Shown: one piece after another, positions 5,738 to 10,082 of the stretch | Position numbering within the stretch: position 1 is the first letter of the stretch | Layout of the letters: each line of letters opens with the position of its first letter | NCBI GenBank assembly: GCA_964515755.1 | Contig: CAZEVK010000040.1 | Location: forward strand, 1 to 10,082 | Length of the DNA: 10,082 nt | Source of the DNA: JAGVLN01 sp964515755 | GTDB taxonomy: Bacteria; Pseudomonadota; Alphaproteobacteria; Rickettsiales; JABSSG01 | Reading direction: 5' to 3' | Program-made: the position numbers and the translations under genes | Notes under the pieces: model-generated | The model's input: only the letters and a program-made list of their open reading frames with translations | What the model was told of the DNA's origin: nothing | Databases searched by the model: none

Positions 5738-6493
5738 ATGACCCGCGATGACGTAGCCATTCTTCTAGCGTCGCTTGTGGCTGCGGCGGTCGTGTATTTT
5801 GCGTGGCCGAAGCCTAAGCAGGAACCTAAGCGTACATGCACGGATGCTCTCTTCGAGACAACCGCGCTTGGTGCGTCGGGCGCTTCGGGCGGGGCTGTCG
5901 CGGGGCCGACCGGGGCGGGTATCGGCGCGCTTTTTGGTATCGGCCTCGGTACCGCGACGGATGCTCAGTTTAGGGAATGCGTGGGCGATACACTTGCGCA
6001 GGCGCAGCGTTGGGCCGCGCGCAATCCGGATGAAGCTGTAGAGGTTGCGCTTCTCTTCCTCGCTACGCCAATCGCGGTTCCGCTAATCATTACGAAGGAA
6101 GTAGCTGAATGGGTATTCGGGGAGGATGTTTTCGGATTGGGGGCTGCGTTTGCGCCTGATTCCGCTGGCATCTTCTACGTTGTGGCGAGGGGCGGGGCTA
6201 ACACGGTAAACGGTATCGCAATCCATGGGGCCGGGACCGCTGACATGAAGCGTTGGCCGGTGCCCTTCCGGTTGCAGGGTGAAGACTACAGCGGACGGCG
6301 CAAGCCTATTCGCAATGAGCAACTGATTACCAAAGCATACGCAAAGTGGCAGCTTACGCGCGGCGTTGCGGTTGGTAATAAGACCCCGCAGGATTTCGTA
6401 AACCACCTGAAGAGCGAAGCGGAATACAACCGGCGCAATCCTGTGGATTTGCGTCCTAAGCCGGCGCGTAAAGTCGGCGTCGGGGGAGTGTAA
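5738..6493 (+). CDS. Multi-segment membrane protein, unknown function
   Basis: A 251-aa protein. The same frame stays open upstream to 5558, but ATG 5738 is chosen because AAGGA (5724-5728) precedes it, it follows the previous stop by four bases, and it starts with a normal anchor. Residues 7-23 form a transmembrane helix. Residues 44-74 are glycine- and alanine-rich with small residues at regular spacing (glycine-zipper-like). A third hydrophobic segment lies at 101-120. The C-terminal half (about 135-251) is soluble, with a basic helical end. C34 and C81 bracket the glycine-rich part and might form a disulfide. Glycine-zipper membrane proteins often insert into or deform membranes, so a DNA-delivery or tube-forming role is possible but inferred only. 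Confidence 0.72.
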   Translation: MTRDDVAILLASLVAAAVVYFAWPKPKQEPKRTCTDALFETTALGASGASGGAVAGPTGAGIGALFGIGLGTATDAQFRECVGDTLAQAQRWAARNPDEAVEVALLFLATPIAVPLIITKEVAEWVFGEDVFGLGAAFAPDSAGIFYVVARGGANTVNGIAIHGAGTADMKRWPVPFRLQGEDYSGRRKPIRNEQLITKAYAKWQLTRGVAVGNKTPQDFVNHLKSEAEYNRRNPVDLRPKPARKVGVGGV

Positions 6494-6494
6494 A

Positions 6495-6899
6495 ATGGAG
6501 CGTAGCGCGGGCTATGAGGATGAAGGGCTGGGAATGTCAATCGCTCTTGAGTCTGGTACGACGGGTAACGCTACCGTTGACGGTATCACTAGCGGGGTCG
6601 GGCGCGCTGGTTCTAGCGTCGTCGGCGGGTCGGCCGGGGCAGCGGCCGGCGCTGCATCGCGCGCGGCTCTTGGGGCCGGGAAGCTTGCGGATAAGATTGC
6701 GTCTATCCCCACCCCCTATGAAACGGCAGAGGCATACTTTAAGCGCATGGCGGGAATCGGGGTTGCCGGGGTTGTCGCGGTTATTGTGCTTGGCGGCCTC
6801 GCTCTCTACTTCGTTTCAAAGCGCGCTCCTGCAATCGGTAGCGTTACGGCAGAGTTTACCAAGGGGGCCCGTGGCTTCGTTGCTGCGGTGAAGCCGTAA
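6495..6899 (+). CDS. Glycine/alanine-rich membrane protein
   Basis: A 134-aa protein with GGGGGAG (6482-6488) before ATG 6495; a later in-frame ATG at 6534 is an alternative start. Residues 20-66 are dominated by Gly, Ala, Ser and Val, with the pattern of an amphipathic or weakly membrane-inserting segment. A clear transmembrane helix covers residues 86-107 (AGIGVAGVVAVIVLGGLALYFV), followed by a basic tail. The TAATG overlap couples it to the peptidase gene. Together with the upstream glycine-rich protein it might form the internal membrane apparatus used to deliver the genome. No family is recognised. Confidence 0.72.
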   Translation: MERSAGYEDEGLGMSIALESGTTGNATVDGITSGVGRAGSSVVGGSAGAAAGAASRAALGAGKLADKIASIPTPYETAEAYFKRMAGIGVAGVVAVIVLGGLALYFVSKRAPAIGSVTAEFTKGARGFVAAVKP

Positions 6900-7393
6900 T
6901 GCATTGGCTCGCGTTCGCGGTCGTTGCACTTGCTGCGGCCGTAGTCGCGGGCGGGGTAAGGTTTGCGCTTGGAACCGTGAACGGGGTGACCATGCCGCTT
7001 GCACTAATGTCTATCGGGGACGGATACTATCTCACGCCCGTTGCCGCTGGCGCGTTTTTGGCTATGCGTCAAGCGGCGCTTGCGGACGGGGTTGCGTTCG
7101 TTGTCAATAGCGCATTCCGTTCAAGCGAAGCGCAAGTCAAAATCTGGCGCGAACGAACCGACGACCCCGGCACCCCGCTTGACTACTCGGATGACAAGCG
7201 CAATGCGAAATGGGATTCCGATGGCCCCGTAGCGCGCCCCGGTACGTCAAAGCATGAAGCGGGGACGGCTGTAGACATTGACACGGCGGGCGGTACGAAT
7301 GCGGCATTCGTTTGGCTTACCGCAAACGCGGGCCGTTTTGGATTCAAGCGAACCGTAGCTAAAGAGCCTTGGCATTGGGAGTATGCGCCATGA
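6899..7393 (+). CDS. Membrane-anchored VanY-like D-Ala-D-Ala carboxypeptidase/endopeptidase (M15), probable lysin
   Basis: A 164-aa zinc peptidase that would cut peptide stems of peptidoglycan. Residues 4-20 form an uncleaved signal anchor or transmembrane helix. The M15 core is complete by motif: NSAFRS (70-75) with the conserved Arg, SKHEAGTAVD (117-126) giving zinc ligands H119 and D126, and EPWHWEY (156-162) giving the catalytic Glu156 and third zinc ligand His159. Such enzymes act as endolysins or as virion-bound wall-opening enzymes. The N-terminal anchor suggests either a signal-anchor-release endolysin or a protein kept in the virion membrane for entry, as PRD1 P7 (a transglycosylase) is. 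The ATG overlaps the preceding stop and the TGA overlaps the next start. Confidence 0.9.
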   Translation: MHWLAFAVVALAAAVVAGGVRFALGTVNGVTMPLALMSIGDGYYLTPVAAGAFLAMRQAALADGVAFVVNSAFRSSEAQVKIWRERTDDPGTPLDYSDDKRNAKWDSDGPVARPGTSKHEAGTAVDIDTAGGTNAAFVWLTANAGRFGFKRTVAKEPWHWEYAP

Positions 7394-8286
7394 ATACTTG
7401 CGAAGCGTTGTCGCGGTTTCTTGCTGAGAATCAGTATGGAGCGGACCCTAACAATAGCGCCGCGCGCGGCCCGTTGCAGCGTCTCAAGCTCATTGACATT
7501 ACCGATGACGTTCCGATGCCGTCGCCCCCAAACGGGTGGCTTTTCGTTGACGGTGAGTTTGTCGGCGGGGCCGTAAAGTATGGCGGGGGTCTGACTCTTC
7601 CGCTTGTGCCGGGCGCTGTGTATCCGGTCGCGGGGGATGGGCGCATCGCGCTGTCTAAGACTTCGCCTGACGCAATCAACTTTGTCGGCGCTGTCATTGT
7701 GTACGTTTTCCCGACGAAGGAATCCGCACACCTTGCTAAGAGTCTCGCCGCTGCGCGTAACTTCCAGCAGCTTGTCGAATCGAACGCCAACCTTGCAAGC
7801 CTGATTACGAATACCGCTGATATCGGCAATATCTTCGCGGATACAACCTCTATCGTCGCATCGCTCGGGGGAGGGCGTAGCGAAGTAACCGCAACCGGGA
7901 CGTTTACAAATACAGCGTCTCAGACTGTCTATGAAGGCACGCTCCCTTCATGGGCGCGGCGCGCATGGGCGATTATTCGACTTACAGCGGCGAGCGGCAC
8001 GCTTCCTACTGTGGCGGGGTATGCGGGTATTACCAACGCGGCCGGTAGCTATTTGGGTAGCGGCGCTGGCCGCTCCGGTACTCTCACAACCGCAGGGGCG
8101 GGTGTCGGGGTAATCGTCGGAAGCGGTGATGTCGGTCCGTATGCAGCCGAGATCGGAAACTCTCTTAGTCGCCTGATTAGCGGGCTGCCGCTAGCGCGCG
8201 GCGCGGGAAAAAACACGTTCGGTGTATACACCGGCGGCACTTCCCCTCTTGTGTCCGGTACTTACGAAATCATTAGCGAGGCGTAA
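7390..8286 (+). CDS. Beta-rich protein, possible vertex or spike component
   Basis: A 298-aa protein. The frame is open from 7369, but ATG 7390 is chosen because GGGAG (7377-7381) lies eight bases before it and it overlaps the lysin stop (ATGA). Three parts can be seen: a helical N terminus then a beta-rich domain (about 45-108), a helical linker (111-150) that could be a coiled stalk, and a Gly/Ser/Thr-rich beta domain (163-298). There is no membrane helix and only one cysteine (C4). This stalk-and-beta-head design is common in receptor-binding or vertex proteins, and the window has no other large candidate for that role. The assignment is by architecture and context only. Confidence 0.65.
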   Translation: MNTCEALSRFLAENQYGADPNNSAARGPLQRLKLIDITDDVPMPSPPNGWLFVDGEFVGGAVKYGGGLTLPLVPGAVYPVAGDGRIALSKTSPDAINFVGAVIVYVFPTKESAHLAKSLAAARNFQQLVESNANLASLITNTADIGNIFADTTSIVASLGGGRSEVTATGTFTNTASQTVYEGTLPSWARRAWAIIRLTAASGTLPTVAGYAGITNAAGSYLGSGAGRSGTLTTAGAGVGVIVGSGDVGPYAAEIGNSLSRLISGLPLARGAGKNTFGVYTGGTSPLVSGTYEIISEA

Positions 8287-8288
8287 AA

Positions 8289-8495
8289 ATGACCCGGGCC
8301 GAATACAACGCTTTGCGTGCTACCTATGACGCTACCATGCCTATCTCAGCTGAAGAGGAAATAGAGGCTGCTATCATGGAGGCGGAAATGGCCGCGCGCG
8401 CGGGTGACCCTAGCAAGCTCCAACTCGCGCTCGCTGCTAAGGCAGACCGCGATACTGTTTCCCCCGCAATCGAGGCTCCGCTTGAACCCAAGTAA
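8289..8495 (+). CDS. Small acidic helical protein
   Basis: A 68-aa protein with GAGG (8278-8281) seven bases before its ATG. It is nearly all helical and acidic in the middle (EEEIEAAIMEAEMAARAG), with the C-terminal third rich in Ala and Pro. It has no cysteine, membrane segment or known motif. It stands between the putative vertex protein and the putative lysis genes. Its last 14 bases overlap the TTG-started frame that follows. The function is unknown. Confidence 0.65.
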   Translation: MTRAEYNALRATYDATMPISAEEEIEAAIMEAEMAARAGDPSKLQLALAAKADRDTVSPAIEAPLEPK

Positions 8496-8724
8496 TCTGG
8501 CAAACGTGGCTCTTGCCGGCGCTGCTGCTGCGGCGCTAAACTTTACGGATGCTCTTGCTAGCGTGTCTCTTGACCCATGCACGGTGGCCTACACGCTTTC
8601 GATTCTGGCAATGCTGGGCGTCAAGGTTGACGTAGGAGGGTTTTTGCTTGGTATTGTCAGAAAGCAAGCTAGCGGCCCCGATTCCGGGGGTGCTTCGCCA
8701 CCAAAGGGAAACTGTCTCCCGTAA
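8482..8724 (+). CDS. Small hydrophobic protein, holin candidate
   Basis: An 80-aa frame from TTG 8482, with GAGG (8472-8475) six bases before it. No ATG occurs early in the frame, and the region upstream of 8482 is coding in another frame, so this start is the most natural. Residues about 6-20 (LANVALAGAAAAALN) and 35-59 (TVAYTLSILAMLGVKVDVGGFLLGI) are hydrophobic, followed by a hydrophilic tail with basic and polar residues. Short proteins with two membrane segments and a charged tail, located near a peptidoglycan hydrolase, are often holins that release the lysin; here this is inferred. Its end overlaps the next gene by 77 bases. Confidence 0.55.
   Translation: MNPSNLANVALAGAAAAALNFTDALASVSLDPCTVAYTLSILAMLGVKVDVGGFLLGIVRKQASGPDSGGASPPKGNCLP
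8634..8640 (+). promoter_or_regulatory. Strong ribosome binding site inside the holin candidate gene
   Basis: AGGAGGG is the best Shine-Dalgarno sequence in the window and lies seven bases before TTG 8648. It decides the start of the overlapping gene and indicates real translation in the second frame. Confidence 0.6.
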
Positions 8725-8911
8725 TAGCGTTCACGTATACATCGGTCGCGATGGTCGGGCGATAGACTCGCACTTTGACCGCTACAACCCGGATGCGGGT
8801 ATCGGCAACGCTTGGCTGCATTTCTGCGTTGACTATGCGCCCGGGACGGTAATGGTACTTGGGGCCGCTGCTTTTGTGTTTGGACTAATCCTGATTCGAG
8901 GGTCAAAATGA
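8648..8911 (+). CDS. Overlapping gene with C-terminal membrane anchor
   Basis: An 87-aa protein read in a different frame from the holin candidate, with 77 shared bases. TTG 8648 is chosen because of the strong AGGAGGG just upstream. Residues 1-62 are soluble, with a basic stretch followed by a possible small beta fold (SVHVYIGRDGRAIDSHF). Residues about 65-83 form a C-terminal transmembrane helix (GTVMVLGAAAFVFGLILI). The stop overlaps the next start (ATGA). Phage lysis cassettes often hold overlapping genes of this kind (holin/antiholin, spanin pairs), but the sequence does not match a known spanin. The role is unresolved. Confidence 0.6.
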   Translation: MVLSESKLAAPIPGVLRHQRETVSRNSVHVYIGRDGRAIDSHFDRYNPDAGIGNAWLHFCVDYAPGTVMVLGAAAFVFGLILIRGSK

Positions 8912-9096
8912 GTGACAAGGTTAGTGCGATACTGGCGGGGGCCGCGCTTCTCGCCACGGGTTGTTTCCTGTTTCGGGTGTATCTCGATTCTCAGTATGTC
9001 TACACGTACGCGCCGCGCGGGGGAACGCCCGCAGACATGAAGCCCTTTACGCTTTCCATGCTTCCTAATGCGTGGTTTGTGGGTGGGAAGGCATAG
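8908..9096 (+). CDS. Small membrane protein at the operon end
   Basis: A 62-aa protein with an ATGA start overlap and GAGGG (8899-8903) just upstream. Residues 5-24 are hydrophobic (VSAILAGAALLATGCFLF). The sequence LLATGC resembles a lipobox loosely, but Ala at the -3 position is not canonical, so a plain transmembrane anchor is more likely. The exposed part (25-62) is rich in aromatic residues and Pro. It is the last gene before a strong terminator. It could be part of the lysis group or a minor virion protein. Confidence 0.68.
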   Translation: MSDKVSAILAGAALLATGCFLFRVYLDSQYVYTYAPRGGTPADMKPFTLSMLPNAWFVGGKA

Positions 9097-9119
9097 CCTC
9101 GCGCCTAGTCGAAAAGCTA

Positions 9120-9179
9120 GCGTCAAGTCAAGCGCCCCCGGTAGGCTAGCCATAGCCTATTTGGGGCGTGACGCTTTTT
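9120..9179 (+). terminator. Composite intrinsic terminator
   Basis: The outer arms GCGTCA (9120-9125) plus CGCCCC (9133-9138) pair with GGGGCG (9163-9168) plus TGACGC (9169-9174), leaving one seven-base bulge. Inside them TAGGCTA (9142-9148) pairs with TAGCCTA (9153-9159). TTTTT (9175-9179) follows directly. It closes the long late operon. Confidence 0.85.
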
Positions 9180-9361
9180 GGCCGCCGTTATTTGTCACTT
9201 GTGACGGATTTTGTCAGTCTACAGGGGCCGCCATCCTCTATAGGTAGCGGGTCGGGTAGCGTAAGCCCTTGATATTAGGTTGGCTAAGGGCGCGGCTAGG
9301 GGTTGGCACGCAGCTAGCAATAGCCTTCCTCGTCTGTCCACTACGACGAAAGGCCCTGCCA
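9180..9361. other. Intergenic region without a clear gene
   Basis: This is the part of the 265-base gap after the late-operon terminator. It holds the repeats at 9191-9216, a GCCCTT/AAGGGC inverted repeat (9265-9270 with 9286-9291), and several CTAG and GGTAGCG words. The frame of the following gene is open from 9269, but the preferred start is 9362. No convincing promoter or RNA gene is seen. Confidence 0.5.
9191..9216 (+). promoter_or_regulatory. Inverted and direct repeats, possible operator
   Basis: GTCAC-TT-GTGAC (9194-9205) is a perfect palindrome, and TTTGTCA occurs twice (9191-9197 and 9210-9216), 19 bases apart, about two helical turns. The site lies between the terminator and the two right-hand genes, where a promoter is expected. 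A -35-like TTGTCA is present, but a correctly spaced -10 was not found. The ribbon-helix-helix protein encoded nearby is a possible ligand; this is inference. Confidence 0.4.
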
Positions 9362-9616
9362 ATGTCCGGTTTTATCGCCCCGCCCCCTCGCCCCTTCGCT
9401 CCCCTGATTCGCTTCGTTGTCAGCGTTAGCGACTACACGCGCAACGATGGCTACGTGGCTACGCGCTACACGGTCCGGGGCGTCAAGGCCGATGGGACTG
9501 ATAGCGTTGTCTATTCCAGCGAGGTGGAGGCGTTCGTTCTTGCGTATGCTAGGGGCGCTTTCGAGCTCGCTGTGGCTATGGGGCTGAACCCTCCCCCGGT
9601 CGAAATCCCGTTGTAA
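9362..9616 (+). CDS. Small alpha/beta protein of unknown function
   Basis: An 84-aa protein. ATG 9362 is chosen over an upstream extension from 9269 because GAAAGG (9348-9353) precedes it. After a Pro-rich N terminus (APPPRPFAP), residues 16-25 and 31-52 look like beta-strands (IRFVVSVSDY, YVATRYTVRGVKA), followed by a helix (SSEVEAFVLAYARGAFELAVAMG) and a Pro-rich end. It lacks cysteines and membrane segments. It belongs to a separate right-hand transcription unit after the late terminator. In tectiviruses small nucleic-acid-binding replication proteins lie at the genome end away from the polymerase, so such a role is possible, but no known family is recognised. Confidence 0.68.
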   Translation: MSGFIAPPPRPFAPLIRFVVSVSDYTRNDGYVATRYTVRGVKADGTDSVVYSSEVEAFVLAYARGAFELAVAMGLNPPPVEIPL

Positions 9617-9659
9617 TGGCTCGCGCGTCCCTGTAGTCTGCATCCTGTATCGCCAACCC

Positions 9660-9675
9660 GGGCCCTGCGGGGCCC
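9660..9675 (+). other. Short GC hairpin before the last gene
   Basis: GGGCCC (9660-9665) pairs with GGGCCC (9670-9675) around TGCG. It lies in the leader of the following gene, 18 bases before its start codon and just ahead of the ribosome site GGAG (9683-9686). It could act as a weak terminator or limit ribosome access. Confidence 0.4.
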
Positions 9676-9693
9676 AACACCCGGAGTCTCCCC

Positions 9694-9975
9694 ATGTCGA
9701 GCAAGTCTGCCGCCCCGAAGTCTGCCCCTGTCGCCGCGCCCGCGAAGTCTGCTACGCCCGTCGCCCCTACGGAGCCCGCTCGCCAGCGCGCAGAGAAGGG
9801 CTCCGGCGCTGAGATTACCGTCAGGCTCCCCACCCCCGCTTGGCGTTCGCTGGTTGCTCTCAGCGATGCGTGGTTCGCTGAGTCGGGCGTGCGTGTCGCG
9901 CCGCAGCACCTTGCGAAGCGCGCGATCGAGGCGTTCCTCGCGAGCAAGACGCAGGATCCGAAGTTGACTTTCTAG
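9694..9975 (+). CDS. Probable ribbon-helix-helix DNA-binding protein with Ala/Pro/Lys-rich arm
   Basis: A 93-aa protein with GGAG (9683-9686) before the ATG. Residues 1-36 form a low-complexity arm of Ala, Pro, Ser and evenly spaced Lys, like a flexible DNA-binding tail. Residues 39-84 fit a ribbon-helix-helix domain: strand AEITVRLP (39-46), helix A from 48 to 63 and helix B from 69 to 84, with the usual basic-to-hydrophobic pattern in the strand. Helix A is slightly longer than usual. Such proteins bind operators as dimers, so a regulatory or genome-binding role is likely. It contains two of the three GATC sites in the window. Confidence 0.65.
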   Translation: MSSKSAAPKSAPVAAPAKSATPVAPTEPARQRAEKGSGAEITVRLPTPAWRSLVALSDAWFAESGVRVAPQHLAKRAIEAFLASKTQDPKLTF

Positions 9976-10052
9976 GCGTCGGTAGCGACGCACTAACCCG
10001 GCGGGTAATAACCGGGGTTAGCTAGAGGGGGTCGGGGCGAAAGCTCCGGCCC
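9976..10052 (+). other. Cluster of three hairpins, possible structured RNA or terminator region
   Basis: Three consecutive stem-loops begin immediately after the last stop codon. The first is GCGTCG/CGACGC (9976-9991) with a GTAG loop. The second is CTAACCC plus GG paired with CC plus GGGTTAG (9993-10021), with one bulged G. The third is a ten-base-pair stem (10029-10038 with 10043-10052), including two G-U pairs, capped by a GAAA tetraloop. No T-run follows any of them, so a simple intrinsic terminator is not supported. A tRNA was looked for and not found. Confidence 0.45.
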
Positions 10053-10082
10053 GTCCATAGTCATGTTGTTCGCTATGCATAA

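Noticed and set aside
9976..10082. tRNA gene in the hairpin cluster
   Set aside because: No T-loop consensus (GGTTCRANTCC) or D-loop pattern could be placed on the stems.
1..10082. CRISPR array, insertion sequence, integrase or attachment sites
   Set aside because: No regularly spaced repeats, transposase or recombinase motifs, or long terminal repeats were seen on either strand.

Overview
This window looks like part of the genome of a tailless, internal-membrane phage of the PRD1/tectivirus type (double jelly-roll lineage), here from an unidentified GC-rich bacterial host. Three recognisable proteins support this: a family-B DNA polymerase of the protein-primed kind (motifs A, B, C and KxY visible), a short FtsK/HerA-type genome-packaging ATPase of 233 aa, and a 388-aa protein with the size and position of a tectivirus major capsid protein, immediately surrounded by small single-pass membrane proteins. 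A membrane-anchored VanY/M15 peptidase is the likely lysin. No terminase, portal, tail, integrase or bacterial housekeeping gene is present. All genes lie on the + strand and are tightly packed, often with ATGA, GTGA or TAATG overlaps.

Layout. 1-977: C-terminal catalytic part of the polymerase; its exonuclease half is not readable in this window. 974-2488: five small genes (two helical proteins, two Cys/His proteins, one AT-hook plus transmembrane protein). 2485-3325: packaging ATPase and a 48-aa membrane protein that overlaps it, closed by a strong intrinsic terminator (3332-3359). 3428-5733: structural operon with a small membrane protein, the capsid protein, a membrane protein, a perfect 16-bp hairpin, then three more small membrane proteins. 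5738-6899: two larger glycine-rich membrane proteins. 6899-9096: the peptidase, a 298-aa protein of unknown function that could be a vertex or spike component, an acidic helical protein, and a compact group of overlapping membrane genes that resembles a lysis cassette, closed by a composite terminator (9120-9179). 9180-10082: a short regulatory-looking interval, two small genes (one probably a ribbon-helix-helix DNA-binding protein), and a cluster of three hairpins at the right edge.

Taken together the genes fit genome replication (polymerase; the terminal protein would lie outside), packaging through a membrane-embedded vertex (ATPase with small membrane partners), building of a membrane-lined icosahedral capsid, and host-wall degradation. 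Two sequence-wide signals are also visible by hand count: GATC occurs only three times and AATT not at all, as expected for a phage that has lost restriction sites. No interval longer than about 265 bases lacks a gene.
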